The position numbers were made by a program, and so were the translations under genes. Of a stretch of 64,000 nt of DNA, positions 42,644 through 52,798 are shown in pieces (the first letter of the stretch is position 1; each line of letters opens with the position of its first letter). The stretch covers positions 174,418-238,417 of the forward strand of contig CAMKDV010000004.1 in NCBI GenBank assembly GCA_946411385.1, given 5' to 3'. The DNA is from an uncultured Bacteroidales bacterium. GTDB taxonomy: Bacteria > Bacteroidota > Bacteroidia > Bacteroidales > Paludibacteraceae. A model generated the notes under the pieces. The model ran no database searches. It saw nothing but the letters and a program-made list of their open reading frames with translations, and was not told the origin of the DNA.

Positions 42644-44038
42644 ATGAGCAAAGGCGTGGAGAATATAGGCAAACGCGACTTGGCGTGGAGCTACACCGCT
42701 ACCGTCTTTACGATAGGTGCGGGTATTCTGCTTTATCCGTTCATCCTGATCAAACTGCCGGCAGAGACGGTAGGTATATGGAACATTTTCCAGATCATCA
42801 CCTCGCTGGTAGCCTTGTTGGATTTTGGCTTTCAGCCCTCTTTCTCACGCAACATCAGTTACATCTTTTCCGGTGCCACCTCGCTGCAAAAGCAGGGCAT
42901 GAACACCGATCTCAGCTGTTCCGACATCAACTACGGGCTGCTGAACACCACCATAGCCGCCATGCGTCGTTTCTACCGTAGCATGGCGCTTATCGTATTG
43001 CTGGTACTGGCTACAGCCGGCACAGCCTACATCGTATACATTTGTCGACAATATTCGGGCAGCACGCAGGAAGTAATCATCGCGTGGGTACTACTGATCG
43101 GCATCAACTGCTTCAACCTGTACACCTTCTACTACGACGCCTTGATGACCGGCAAAGGGATGGTCAGGCAGATGCAACAGATCAACATCGTAGGGCAACT
43201 GACCTACATCCTGCTTGCTATAGCGCTACTGTATGCAGGCTGGGGGCTGATAGCCATTGTAGCCAGTCAACTGACCAGCACCATCGTACGGCGAGTTTGC
43301 GTATATCGCGTATTCTTCCGTCCCGAACTGTGCGAAGCCATGCGCAATGCTACGGCAGAGCAGTCGGACAAAGATATCCTGTCAGCCATCCTGCCCAATG
43401 CCGTCAAACTAGGCGTCACTAGTATAGCGGGCTTCCTCATCTACAAGTTCGGCACGCTGGTAGGCGGTGCTGTCCTGCCGCTGGCGCTGATGGGCAGTTA
43501 CGGCATCACATTCCAGGTAACCGACATCATCGCCCGCATGGGCAGCGTATATTACCAGTCGTTCGTTCCGAAGATAGCCCAGTACAGGATTGAATGCAAC
43601 AACGCGGCACTGCGGCGCATCTACCTGCGCAGTGTGCTGGCGTTGCTGGCTGTGTTCGGATTGTTGGGCGGCGGTGTGCTGCTGTTGGGCAACCCGCTAC
43701 TCAGATTGCTTGGCAGCCAGACGATGTTTCTGCCTACCGGCATGTTTGCCGTACTGCTGCTTATCCATCTGCTGGAGCGCAATCATGTAATAGCCTGGGG
43801 GTTCATTCTGGCAAAGAACGAGGTGCCGTTCATGATGCCGTCGGTAATCACTGCCGGCGTGACGCTGGTATTGACCTACATCCTGCTCTTCCCGCTTGAG
43901 TGTGGCATCTGGGGACTGATCCTCGCTCCAGGCATCGCACAGTTATGCTACCAGAACTGGCGCTGGCCGCAAGTAACCATCAGCGAACTATGGGGGCACA
44001 AAGCGGCAGAAAGCGAAAGGAAGGAGGAAGCATGTTAA
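42644..44038 (+). CDS. Polysaccharide flippase (Wzx-like), first copy
   Basis: 464 residues with about 12-14 predicted membrane segments, starting LAWSYTATVFTIGAGILLYPFI and with conserved loops LDFGFQPSFSRNISYI. It resembles MOP-superfamily lipid-linked oligosaccharide flippases. Spacing is 10 nt from Wzz, and its last 7 nt overlap the Wzy-like gene. Confidence 0.88.
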   Translation: MSKGVENIGKRDLAWSYTATVFTIGAGILLYPFILIKLPAETVGIWNIFQIITSLVALLDFGFQPSFSRNISYIFSGATSLQKQGMNTDLSCSDINYGLLNTTIAAMRRFYRSMALIVLLVLATAGTAYIVYICRQYSGSTQEVIIAWVLLIGINCFNLYTFYYDALMTGKGMVRQMQQINIVGQLTYILLAIALLYAGWGLIAIVASQLTSTIVRRVCVYRVFFRPELCEAMRNATAEQSDKDILSAILPNAVKLGVTSIAGFLIYKFGTLVGGAVLPLALMGSYGITFQVTDIIARMGSVYYQSFVPKIAQYRIECNNAALRRIYLRSVLALLAVFGLLGGGVLLLGNPLLRLLGSQTMFLPTGMFAVLLLIHLLERNHVIAWGFILAKNEVPFMMPSVITAGVTLVLTYILLFPLECGIWGLILAPGIAQLCYQNWRWPQVTISELWGHKAAESERKEEAC

Positions 44039-45261
44039 AGCGCATCAATGTATATGACGCACTGATCTTCCTGCTTCTGCTACTGATGGCAGCAGGCGGT
44101 CTGGGACGCGGACTGCAACCGGCACGCGTGCTGGCTATTTGCGCTTTTCCCATTGCCATCTTTGCTGCCTTCAAGAGCATAAAAGACTTGCGCGACTACG
44201 CTTACGAAGGGCTTTTCCTGCTTGTATGGATAGGATGGACAGTGCTGTCCCTACGCGTGGCGCGTGACCTGACGGAGAGCCTCAAGCAGTGCGTCTACCT
44301 GGTGGTGCACATCACATTCTTTTTTGAAATTATCCTGTTTGCCTCCCGCGCCAAACGACCTGTAGAAAGCATCCTTGCCGGATGGATAGGGATGATCATG
44401 CTGACCATCCCTGTAGCGATGTTTGAGTTCGTCACGGATATCCACCTGCCCATCTCGGTGCAGGAGTCGGGCGAGGTAATGAATTTCGGTTACACGCAGA
44501 TGGAACGGCGTTTTGCTTCCGTCACTTTCGGCAACCTGAATGCCTATAACCAGGTTATCTGTTTCTGTCTGCCGTTTGTACTCTATGCGGTATTATATGC
44601 CCGTGAGCAATGGAAGCGTCTGCTGAGCCTTGCCATATGGGGTATCCTGGCGTATATTATACTGAGGAATGCGTCACGCGGTGCGATGCTGTGCCTGCTT
44701 GCAAGTGGAATGCTGTTTGCCTACTACTATCTCCGCTCGGGTCGCCACCGCATCCTGATGCTCGTGGCAGCAGGCGTGGCGGCACTGGTAGGGATCTTTG
44801 TGCTGGCCAGTCAGTTTGAGTTTCTGGCTGAGCGTCTGACAGCACAAGGCGGTCATGATTCCGGTCGATTGGAGAACATTGTGGTAGGTCTGCAGGCGTT
44901 AGGCGACTCGTATCTGTTCGGCATAGGCGTGGGCAACTACCCCATCGTGATGGGCAAAGAGTACGGCATAGCCATCCCTGCTCCGCACAATCTGTTGCTG
45001 GAGGTGGCGGTGAACTACGGCGTAATCATCTTCGCCGGTTTTCTGCTCCTTTTTGTACATGCTTTCCATATAGCCCGTCGCGGCGGACGCGATACGATGC
45101 GGTACTTTATGCTGCTGATCATCTGTCTCGGCACATCGTTCTTCATCGATAGCGGTCACCTGGCCAAAGTGCATACATGGGCGTTTATGGCAAGCCTGTT
45201 TGTGGGGTGTAACGCCATGTTCAATTCGTTTGCTCAATCATCTATACCTGTTCAGGCATGA
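44032..45261 (+). CDS. O-antigen polymerase/ligase-like membrane protein (Wzy-like), first copy
   Basis: 409 residues, about ten to twelve membrane segments. The large periplasmic loop contains GGHDSGRLENIVVGLQAL and the conserved H-N pair in APHNLLLEVAVNYG, as in Wzy/WaaL enzymes. I chose ATG 44032 because a strong ribosome site (AAGGAGGAAG) is directly upstream; a frame extension to 43900 lies within the flippase gene. It overlaps the flippase gene by 7 nt and the next gene by 4 nt. Confidence 0.87.
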   Translation: MLKRINVYDALIFLLLLLMAAGGLGRGLQPARVLAICAFPIAIFAAFKSIKDLRDYAYEGLFLLVWIGWTVLSLRVARDLTESLKQCVYLVVHITFFFEIILFASRAKRPVESILAGWIGMIMLTIPVAMFEFVTDIHLPISVQESGEVMNFGYTQMERRFASVTFGNLNAYNQVICFCLPFVLYAVLYAREQWKRLLSLAIWGILAYIILRNASRGAMLCLLASGMLFAYYYLRSGRHRILMLVAAGVAALVGIFVLASQFEFLAERLTAQGGHDSGRLENIVVGLQALGDSYLFGIGVGNYPIVMGKEYGIAIPAPHNLLLEVAVNYGVIIFAGFLLLFVHAFHIARRGGRDTMRYFMLLIICLGTSFFIDSGHLAKVHTWAFMASLFVGCNAMFNSFAQSSIPVQA

Positions 45262-46166
45262 CGTCGTTCTTTACAAACCGATACTCCGCTACCTTACGTA
45301 GCTTGCAGTTGCCCTTCTTGCGTTGGGCATCGCTCAGGCGTTGGGTAATCCGGACAACAGCCAACCGAGTATTGCCCGCCTATTACCGCGTGACGGCATC
45401 CAAGGCAGGCAGAGGAACGATGGAAGAGACCAACGCCGAAAGCCGACTGATAGTCAGTCTGTCGTCTTTCCCTGCACGGATAAGCTATGTGTGGATAACG
45501 ATCGAATCGCTTCTCAGGCAAACACACAAGCCTGATATGATCATCCTTTGGCTGAGCAGGCTGCAGTTCCCTAACGAACTATCCGACTTGCCCGAGCAGC
45601 TGGTATCGTTGCAAGACCGCGGACTGACAATACGCTTTGTGGACGAAGACTACCGTTCACACCGCAAATACCTGTACGCGCTCAAGGAGTTTCCCCTTGA
45701 TATGCTTCTTACCGCAGATGACGACATCATCTATCCGCCACACATGATTGAGGATGTCTGGCAAACGCACCTGACTCATCCTGAAGCTATTGTTGCTCCG
45801 TACGCTCACGGCAAGGAATATGACGCTTCAGGTACTATCCGCCCGTACCTGGAATGGCGGAACAATAGCATGGACGGACCTTTCTTTTTCTGCAGCGGAG
45901 GAGGCACGCTGTTCCCCGCAGGCTGTCTGCACGGCGATACCACAGATATTCACACCGCCTTGCAGCTCTGCCCTAACGCCGACGATGTATGGCTCAATGT
46001 GATGGCTATCAAGCAGGGGACAAGCGTTGTACATCCGCCTAAGCGCTGGCTTCCGCTGCCCGTATTGGCGGCAGACAAGGACAAACTGTCCACCGCCAAT
46101 GTATACGAGCATGGCAACGACCGCCAGATAGCGGCTGTACAAAATTATTACAAACTGACACTATAA
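45258..46166 (+). CDS. Glycosyltransferase, GT-A type (GT2-like)
   Basis: 302 residues. IVSLSSFPARISYVWITIES near 65-84 is a nucleotide-sugar-binding start, and the metal-binding motif DMLLTADDDIIYPPHMI sits near 148-164. C-terminal DDVWLNVMAIKQGT is like the acceptor-side acidic motif. No membrane segment is clear. The first 50 residues are basic. Start ATG overlaps the Wzy stop (ATGA). It adds one sugar of the repeat unit; donor unknown. Confidence 0.8.
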   Translation: MTSFFTNRYSATLRSLQLPFLRWASLRRWVIRTTANRVLPAYYRVTASKAGRGTMEETNAESRLIVSLSSFPARISYVWITIESLLRQTHKPDMIILWLSRLQFPNELSDLPEQLVSLQDRGLTIRFVDEDYRSHRKYLYALKEFPLDMLLTADDDIIYPPHMIEDVWQTHLTHPEAIVAPYAHGKEYDASGTIRPYLEWRNNSMDGPFFFCSGGGTLFPAGCLHGDTTDIHTALQLCPNADDVWLNVMAIKQGTSVVHPPKRWLPLPVLAADKDKLSTANVYEHGNDRQIAAVQNYYKLTL

Positions 46167-46176
46167 CAACACCCGC

Positions 46177-47277
46177 ATGGTTCTACAACTCGCGCCGGAT
46201 TATTACAATTCATCTATCTACCGAAGTTTGTTTCAGGCTTTGGAAGATAGAGGTATTGTCAATCAGGTATATGTCGCAGATAACGTCAATGTAGCTGCAC
46301 AGCCTGAAGATGACAAAAATATTATCGTCGCGAGTAAGGCTTTCTCCCCTATTGAGCGTCTGTTGTTTTTCCCGAAGCAACGGTTCATCCAACGCCATCT
46401 GCACTCATCCATACGGATGGATAGCATTGACCTCATTCATGCTCACACGCTTTTTTCCAGCGGGTACGCAGCCTATCAGTTATGGAAGGAACAGCACATC
46501 CCCTACATCGTTGCGGTTCGCAATACGGATGTCAACACATTCTTCCGATACATGAAACATCTGATGCCCATCGGGTGGAAAGTGCTACAACACGCCAAAA
46601 AGGTTGTATTCCTTTCTCCCGCGTACAAGCAAACGGTGTTAAGCCGCTATGTACCGGCACGCATGCGTCAGGCAATAGAAGAGAAAGCGGTAGTCATCCC
46701 CAACGGCATCAATCCTATTTTTCTTGATGAGGCGCCCGACCATTCGTACGACCCGAATACTATTCGTCTGATATATGTAGGCAAACTGATGCACATGAAA
46801 AATATAGACATGCTCCTACGCGTCTGCGACAAGCTGTCTGTCGATCATCAAGTCAGTTTGACCATAGTAGGCAAAATTATTGACAAGAAATATGCCCATA
46901 TTGCCGACAGCCGCCCGTATATCCGATATATGCCTCCCGCTCCGCCGGAAAAGGTGCGCGACATCATGCGGGAGAACGACATCTTTATAATGCCGTCGCT
47001 GTGGGAAACCTTCGGATTGGTATATGCCGAAGCGATGAGTCAGGGGCTACCCGTCATCTACACGCGCGGACAAGGGTTTGACGGCTGGTTTGCAGACGGA
47101 GAGGTGGGCTATGCCGTACCGCCTGACGACGTTGAAGCGATATCACAGCGCGTACTGGACATCCATACCAACTACGCAGCCCTGACTACCCGCTGCAGGC
47201 AAAGCGCCATGCGTTTTGACTGGCAAAAGATAGCCGACACCTATACAGACATCTACAACACATTGAAAACAGAATAA
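46177..47277 (+). CDS. Glycosyltransferase family 4
   Basis: 366 residues. GT-B fold with IRLIYVGKLMHMKNIDMLL near 202-220 (start of the second Rossmann domain) and the EX7E-type motif MPSLWETFGLVYAEAMSQGLP near 269-289. Retaining transfer to a lipid-linked intermediate is the usual role. It lies 10 nt after the previous gene and 3 nt before wecB. Confidence 0.88.
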   Translation: MVLQLAPDYYNSSIYRSLFQALEDRGIVNQVYVADNVNVAAQPEDDKNIIVASKAFSPIERLLFFPKQRFIQRHLHSSIRMDSIDLIHAHTLFSSGYAAYQLWKEQHIPYIVAVRNTDVNTFFRYMKHLMPIGWKVLQHAKKVVFLSPAYKQTVLSRYVPARMRQAIEEKAVVIPNGINPIFLDEAPDHSYDPNTIRLIYVGKLMHMKNIDMLLRVCDKLSVDHQVSLTIVGKIIDKKYAHIADSRPYIRYMPPAPPEKVRDIMRENDIFIMPSLWETFGLVYAEAMSQGLPVIYTRGQGFDGWFADGEVGYAVPPDDVEAISQRVLDIHTNYAALTTRCRQSAMRFDWQKIADTYTDIYNTLKTE

Positions 47278-47280
47278 CTC

Positions 47281-48420
47281 ATGCATATCACTCTTATCGC
47301 GGGCGCGCGCCCGAACTTTATGAAGATAGCGGCGTTGATACGCGCTATTCGCCGAGCCGAAGATGCCGGCCGTGACATCTGTTACCGCCTCGTTCATACC
47401 GGTCAGCACTACGACCAGAACATGTCCGATACGTTCTTTGAGGAGCTGGGCATCCCGCGTCCGGATATCAACCTGGGTTGCGGAGGCGGCACGCAAGCCG
47501 AGCAGACGGCAAACATCATGGTGGCGTTCGAGAAAGACCTCATTGCGCATCCTACTGATCTGGTGATGGTTGTGGGGGATGTGACGTCCACCATGGCTTG
47601 CTCTATTGTGGCGAAAAAACTCAACACCCAAGTGGCGCATGTGGAAGCCGGTATCCGCAGTTGGGACCTGACGATGCCCGAAGAGATCAACCGAATGGTG
47701 ACCGACTCCCTTGCCGACTACTTCTTTACCACGAGCGATGTGGCGAATGCCAATCTGGTGAAGATGGGCGGCGTACGCGCTGACCTGGGCGAGCAAAGCA
47801 ACGGACGGTACGGCAAGATCTATTTTGTTGGCAACGTGATGATTGATACGCTCCTGGCTAACCGTGCGCGGTTCGTCAAGCCCGCTATCTACGATGAGAT
47901 TCATCTGCAAGACAAGCGCTATGTGGTGATGACCCTTCATCGCCCTGCCAACGTGGATGAACAGGTCCATCTGCGTGCCACGATAGAAGCTATCGTCGAC
48001 CACGTTAAGGGCGAACCTATCATCTTCCCCATCCATCCTCGTACCGCACGCCTGTTCTACGACCTGTGGGGTGATGCCGAAGGACTGAAAAAACGTCTGC
48101 CCAACCTGCATATCGTCGAGCCGATGGGCTATCTGGAGTTCAACTACCTGGTGGAACGCAGCCGTGCCGTAGTGACCGACTCGGGCGGCATAACCGAAGA
48201 GACCACGGTCATGGGCGTGCCGTGCATCACGCTGCGCGACAATACCGAGCGTCCGGAGACATGTACCGTGGGCACCAACGAACTGATCGGAACGAACCCG
48301 GCAGCTATCCCGCCGGCATTGCAAAAGCTCTACGCCGGCGAGTGGAAGAAAGGGGCTATTCCACCCCTCTGGGACGGACACACTGCAGAGCGAATTGTGG
48401 ACATTTTGCTTGCAGAATAA
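47281..48420 (+). CDS. wecB: UDP-N-acetylglucosamine 2-epimerase, non-hydrolysing
   Basis: 379 residues, usual length. Interconverts UDP-GlcNAc and UDP-ManNAc. GARPNFMKIA near 8-17, VHTGQHYDQNMS near 38-49, HVEAGIRSWDLTMPEEINR near 120-138 and the C-terminal TDSGGITEETTVMGVPC near 300-316 are all family signatures. It supplies substrate for the dehydrogenase at 36551 if that enzyme uses UDP-ManNAc. Last gene before the internal promoter at 48459. Confidence 0.94.
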   Translation: MHITLIAGARPNFMKIAALIRAIRRAEDAGRDICYRLVHTGQHYDQNMSDTFFEELGIPRPDINLGCGGGTQAEQTANIMVAFEKDLIAHPTDLVMVVGDVTSTMACSIVAKKLNTQVAHVEAGIRSWDLTMPEEINRMVTDSLADYFFTTSDVANANLVKMGGVRADLGEQSNGRYGKIYFVGNVMIDTLLANRARFVKPAIYDEIHLQDKRYVVMTLHRPANVDEQVHLRATIEAIVDHVKGEPIIFPIHPRTARLFYDLWGDAEGLKKRLPNLHIVEPMGYLEFNYLVERSRAVVTDSGGITEETTVMGVPCITLRDNTERPETCTVGTNELIGTNPAAIPPALQKLYAGEWKKGAIPPLWDGHTAERIVDILLAE

Positions 48421-48458
48421 AAAGAATAGCAGAAGATTTGAAGAAAATTGCAATATTA

Positions 48459-48490
48459 TTTGCATTTTTCAAAAATTTTTAGTAACTTTG
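48459..48490 (+). promoter_or_regulatory. Internal promoter of the polysaccharide locus
   Basis: TTTG (48459-48462), a 20-nt spacer and TAACTTTG (48483-48490). A small hairpin (AAGAGG 48507-48512 with CCTCTT 48523-48528) lies in the leader. No terminator was seen after wecB, so read-through from the first unit is possible. Confidence 0.82.
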
Positions 48491-48565
48491 TAGCGATTTT
48501 GAAAACAAGAGGACTTTTTTGCCCTCTTATGTGCTTGTGTGACGTTAACGGCATATAGTTTTTTC

Positions 48566-49753
48566 ATGAGGATTACAGTAGTTACTCAATATTATAAACC
48601 CGAGATGGGAGCACCCCAAAACCGTCTGTATGAGATGTGCTTGGGGCTGAAGGAGCTTGGCGCGGATGTATCTATCGTGACAGGAATGCCTAATTATCCC
48701 ACCGGCGAGATTTTTCCCGAATACAAAGGCAAGTGGCATCTGCGCGAGCAGCTTGACGGCTTGGAGGTTATACGCTATCCTCTGTTTGCGTCCAATTCGC
48801 GGCGCATCTTCCCACGTATCGTCAGTATGCTTTCTTTCTCGTTCACGGTGCTGTTCAGCTTGCGTTATCTCCGTCGCCGGAAAAATGATTTTCTGATTGT
48901 TGAGTCGCCTCCTCTCTCGTTGGCTTACTCCGGCTACCTGCTTGCCAAATGGTCGCGCACAAAGCTGATATTGAACATCTCCGACCTGTGGCCGCTCACT
49001 GCCAAAGAACTGCATGTTATCAAAGGCGACAGCCTCTTCTACCGCTGGCTGGAGCGCATCGAAGCGTTCCTGTACAGGCATAGTTGCCTGTGTATGGGAC
49101 AATCGGAGGAGATTGTCAATTACCTGAGCGAACATGGTGCTCCGCTCACCTATCTCTTCCGCAACGGCGTCAATCCGTCGCGCTTCTGCGAGGCAAAAAA
49201 ACCTGCCCCAAAAGCACCGCTGCAAATCATGTACGCAGGCCTGCTTGGCTATGCGCAAGGCGTATCAGAGATATGCAAGAAAGTGAACTTCGCCGAAATG
49301 AACGCTGAGTTCCATATCTACGGTGCCGGAGGTGAACAGAAGAAGATTGAAGCCTTCCTGGCTGCCAATCCCAATAGGGGCATCATCTATCACGGCACTG
49401 CCAAACGCGAGCATATACCTGCCCTACTCGCCAAAGCCGATTGTACGCTCATACCCCTTGTGCAGCATATCTACGGAGCTGTGCCGTCGAAGATCTACGA
49501 GTCGATGGCAGCCGGTCTGCCTATCCTTTTCTCAGGCGAAGGCGAGGGAGCAAAGATCATATTAGATAACCGGCTCGGCTGGGTAGTTCCCGCATCGGAT
49601 TTTGAGGGGCTGATACGTGCTATCCGCTCTATCGACACTTCTTCCGAGGAATATGCACAGATCCGCCGCAACTGTCTGGAATGCGCCCGTACCAAGTTCA
49701 ATCGCCCGGAGCAAATCAAATTACTCCATCATTTCCTAAGCGAACTGTCATGA
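48566..49753 (+). CDS. Glycosyltransferase family 4 (WbuB-like)
   Basis: 395 residues from ATG 48566; a frame extension to 48539 adds nine residues before the conserved start. It begins MRITVVTQYYKPEMGAPQNR, the glycine/proline-rich donor loop of WbuB-type enzymes, continues GMPNYPTGEIFPEYKG, and has the C-terminal motif VPSKIYESMAAGLPILFS. No membrane segment is strong. WbuB enzymes transfer deoxy-amino sugars, which fits the CapD-like dehydratase gene that overlaps it by 4 nt. Confidence 0.87.
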   Translation: MRITVVTQYYKPEMGAPQNRLYEMCLGLKELGADVSIVTGMPNYPTGEIFPEYKGKWHLREQLDGLEVIRYPLFASNSRRIFPRIVSMLSFSFTVLFSLRYLRRRKNDFLIVESPPLSLAYSGYLLAKWSRTKLILNISDLWPLTAKELHVIKGDSLFYRWLERIEAFLYRHSCLCMGQSEEIVNYLSEHGAPLTYLFRNGVNPSRFCEAKKPAPKAPLQIMYAGLLGYAQGVSEICKKVNFAEMNAEFHIYGAGGEQKKIEAFLAANPNRGIIYHGTAKREHIPALLAKADCTLIPLVQHIYGAVPSKIYESMAAGLPILFSGEGEGAKIILDNRLGWVVPASDFEGLIRAIRSIDTSSEEYAQIRRNCLECARTKFNRPEQIKLLHHFLSELS

Positions 49754-51729
49754 AGATATATAAGACCAACTTTTTCAAGGACATCAAGCGTTCGGATATT
49801 TTCTCCCACGTAACGAACATTACGTACCTGCCCAAATGGGGAGTATTGCTCATTGATTTGCTGTTGGCGCTCATCGCATACATGATCAGTTACCTGATCG
49901 GTCACACGCTCGTTACCATGCGCGTGGAGGGAAGTATCCTTGAGGTTTGGAAACAAGCAGCCATCCTCATGGTGCTGCAAACGTTTTTCTTCTGGGTGTT
50001 CCATACCTATTCGGGCATCCTGCGTTTCTCCACGTTCATCGATGCTACGAAGATTGTGCTGTCGGTAGTGTGCGCCAGTTTTCTGCCTGCCGCGTTCAAT
50101 ATCGTCATCAAGGAGTTTTCTACCACGGGATTGTTCTTCAACTCTATCCTGTACATCTACATGTTTGTGGCAATCGTGCTGCTCGTTTGCTGGCGCGTAA
50201 CGGTCAAGCTGAGTTTCGAATACATGTCCCACCATGCTCCCGGCACGCGACCTGTGATGGTCTATGGCACGCAATCTGCCGGACTGGCTATAGCCAAGAT
50301 GCTCAATTCGAACATGGATAGTCCGTATCGTCCTGTAGGCTTCATCGCCGATGCCGCGGATAATGTGCGCCATGACCTGCTCGGACTCAAGGTATACGTC
50401 AAGGACGAACGCCTCATCCGCATCATGGAAGCCAAAGAGGTGCAGGACATTATCGTATCGCCGATGAAGATGAAAGAGATTACTCCTTCGCGCGATCTGG
50501 CGGTATTTCTGGATAACAATATCCGCATCCTTACCACGCCTTACTTTACCGATTTTCATGAGGATGAGGAGGGCGAAGAGATGCAGACCAAGATCGGTAG
50601 CATCGAGTCCATCAAGGTGGAAGACCTGCTGGAACGTCCTGTCATCCACATCAATACCGAGAATGTCCGTCAGGTGATCAGCGACAAGGTAGTGATGGTT
50701 ACCGGTGCTGCCGGATCCATCGGCAGCGAGATAGTTAGGCAGGTATCGAAATACAATCCCCGCCTGGTGGTTCTGGCGGAGCTGGCTGAGTCGCCGTTGC
50801 ACGACCTCAGTCTGGATCTGGCCAACCTCTTCCCCAAGCAGCCTTATGCGCGCGTTATAACCGATGTAAGGGACTACAACATGCTCAAAGAGACCTTCGA
50901 GGAATATCATCCGCAGGTCATCTTCCACGCTGCTGCCTACAAGCATGTGCCGCTCATGGAGGAGTATCCTACGCAGGCTATCCTTGCCAATGTGCTGGGC
51001 ACAAAGAATGTGGCAGACCTGGCTGTGGCGTACCATGCAGAACGGTTCGTGATGATATCTACCGATAAAGCTGTCAACCCCACCAACATCATGGGAGCGT
51101 CCAAGCGTATTGCGGAGATATATGTACAATCGCTGTTCCGCAAGCTCACGAAGCAAGCTGCCGGTAGCGATACGCCTGTCACCAAGTTCATCACTACGCG
51201 CTTTGGTAATGTGCTGGGCAGCAACGGCAGCGTCGTGCCGTTCTTCAAGAAGCAGATCGCAGCCGGAGGTCCCGTGACGGTCACGCACCCCGATATCATT
51301 CGCTACTTCATGACCATCCCCGAAGCCTCCTGCCTCGTGCTGGAAGCATCCACGCTGGGCAATGGCGGAGAGATCTTCTGCTTCGACATGGGCTCACCCG
51401 TACGTATAGCCGACCTGGCAAAGAACATGATCCGTCTGGCGGGATATATACCGGGCAAGGACATCCAGATCACCTATACCGGTCTGCGTCCGGGCGAAAA
51501 GCTCTACGAGGAACTGCTTAACCAGAAAGAGCTGACGCTGCCTACCGCCAACGAGAAGATCATGATAGCCAAGGTGCGTGAGAACGACTATGACGAGATG
51601 GCTGTGAAGATTGACCGGCTGATTGACTCGGCGCGCAAAGGAATGGCGTTCCCGTCCGTGAAACTGATGAAGGAGCTGGTGCCCGAGTTCCAAAGCAAGA
51701 ACTCCATCTACGAGCAGCTGGACAAATAG
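49750..51729 (+). CDS. UDP-HexNAc 4,6-dehydratase, membrane form (CapD/WbpM/PglF-like)
   Basis: 659 residues from ATG 49750, chosen by the ATGA overlap with the previous gene and the family start. Four membrane segments lie within residues 30-165. A first nucleotide-binding region (VMVYGTQSAGLAIAKML near 175-191) is followed by the catalytic SDR domain: VTGAAGSIGSEIVRQ near 317-331, STDKAVNPTNIMGASKR near 436-452, and LRPGEKLYEELL near 580. It converts UDP-GlcNAc to a 4-keto-6-deoxy sugar, the precursor of QuiNAc, FucNAc or bacillosamine-type residues. Confidence 0.92.
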   Translation: MKIYKTNFFKDIKRSDIFSHVTNITYLPKWGVLLIDLLLALIAYMISYLIGHTLVTMRVEGSILEVWKQAAILMVLQTFFFWVFHTYSGILRFSTFIDATKIVLSVVCASFLPAAFNIVIKEFSTTGLFFNSILYIYMFVAIVLLVCWRVTVKLSFEYMSHHAPGTRPVMVYGTQSAGLAIAKMLNSNMDSPYRPVGFIADAADNVRHDLLGLKVYVKDERLIRIMEAKEVQDIIVSPMKMKEITPSRDLAVFLDNNIRILTTPYFTDFHEDEEGEEMQTKIGSIESIKVEDLLERPVIHINTENVRQVISDKVVMVTGAAGSIGSEIVRQVSKYNPRLVVLAELAESPLHDLSLDLANLFPKQPYARVITDVRDYNMLKETFEEYHPQVIFHAAAYKHVPLMEEYPTQAILANVLGTKNVADLAVAYHAERFVMISTDKAVNPTNIMGASKRIAEIYVQSLFRKLTKQAAGSDTPVTKFITTRFGNVLGSNGSVVPFFKKQIAAGGPVTVTHPDIIRYFMTIPEASCLVLEASTLGNGGEIFCFDMGSPVRIADLAKNMIRLAGYIPGKDIQITYTGLRPGEKLYEELLNQKELTLPTANEKIMIAKVRENDYDEMAVKIDRLIDSARKGMAFPSVKLMKELVPEFQSKNSIYEQLDK

Positions 51730-51783
51730 TCCCTGTCTGCGTCCAAACGATTGAAACAGGAAATCTGAAACAAACGAACATAT

Positions 51784-52755
51784 ATGCAAGAATTTGAAGT
51801 ATTCGACTGGTCGGCAATGCGTGAGCGGCTTCACGCCAAGCGTATATTCCTCTATTGGTTTATTCCTGCCGTACTGATAGCCACCTGGGGACTGACTTTC
51901 AGCGTAGCCACCTATTTTGAGTGCACGGCTACGCTCACGCCGGAAGAGTTGCGTCCTGCCGAGCAGAACCGCGTGACGACGCTCAACCGTCCGGAGAACT
52001 ACGATCTGGGCATCGTGCAGCTGATGAACTCCGTTTCTGCCGAGGACTACAATCAGATTATCAGTTCCACCAATTTTATCTGCCGCATTCTTCAGACGCC
52101 CGTCATGACGCGTGATACCGCTTTCCGCGGCACCTACTATGAGTATCTCGCCACGCATTACCGCTATCCGTGGCATAAGGCCGTGATGCGTTTTCTGCGC
52201 GGCAAGAAGCGTCCTTTGCCCGGCGAGGTGTTGCCTACGCCCGATCCGTTCTATATGCGCGGCGTAGCGGCTGACGCCTATAATCTGGCTAACAAATGCA
52301 TCTCTTGCTCCACCGATCGTCGTACCCTGCTCATCACCATCAGCGCCGAGGCACAAGACCCGCTCGTGGCTGCACAGGTGGCACAAGCCGTGCTGGATAA
52401 TCTGGAGCAGTTCCTTACCGATTACCATCTCAACCGCTTCAATGCCTTACGCACCGGCCTGGACGAGCAACTCCGCCTGACGCAAGCCGAGCAGCAAGCT
52501 GCCCTGGAGGCAGGCGACAAAGAGCGCGCAACGATGCTCGCCGAGGCGTGCCGTGCGTTTGAACGCCAGGCTATCATCCTCCGCGCACAGACGCAGGATG
52601 TAAGCAAGCTCGCCGTGCTGCACAACGTGAGCGTACCGATGCAGAAAGCCGGACCGCATCATATCACTTTAGCTGTGATCTTCACCATGCTGATCACGCT
52701 CTTCACACTGCTGTGGATCTGCAGGAAAGAGCTGTTCGGCGCACACTCCAAGTAA
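51784..52755 (+). CDS. Polysaccharide chain-length determinant (Wzz-like), second copy
   Basis: 323 residues with membrane segments at about 22-42 (FLYWFIPAVLIATWGLTFSV) and 297-316 (ITLAVIFTMLITLFTLLWI), and an amphipathic helical middle (215-275). Residues 85-175 are similar in layout to the first copy (YYEYLATHYRYPWHKAVMRF beside the YYTYLDSYIRRPWWKILKY region of 41578), so the two probably share ancestry. It opens the second Wzz-Wzx-Wzy set. Confidence 0.83.
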   Translation: MQEFEVFDWSAMRERLHAKRIFLYWFIPAVLIATWGLTFSVATYFECTATLTPEELRPAEQNRVTTLNRPENYDLGIVQLMNSVSAEDYNQIISSTNFICRILQTPVMTRDTAFRGTYYEYLATHYRYPWHKAVMRFLRGKKRPLPGEVLPTPDPFYMRGVAADAYNLANKCISCSTDRRTLLITISAEAQDPLVAAQVAQAVLDNLEQFLTDYHLNRFNALRTGLDEQLRLTQAEQQAALEAGDKERATMLAEACRAFERQAIILRAQTQDVSKLAVLHNVSVPMQKAGPHHITLAVIFTMLITLFTLLWICRKELFGAHSK

Positions 52756-52798
52756 AGCATCACATCCTGTTGCCTGAAATCATCGTGGTCCCGTCGAT

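Noticed and set aside
47143..48465. Minus-strand frame of 440 codons opposite wecB
   Set aside because: Antisense to wecB, with no motif or promoter.
49729..51288. Minus-strand frame of 519 codons opposite the CapD-like gene
   Set aside because: Antisense to a strongly supported dehydratase; composition rich in His and Arg, as expected of a shadow.
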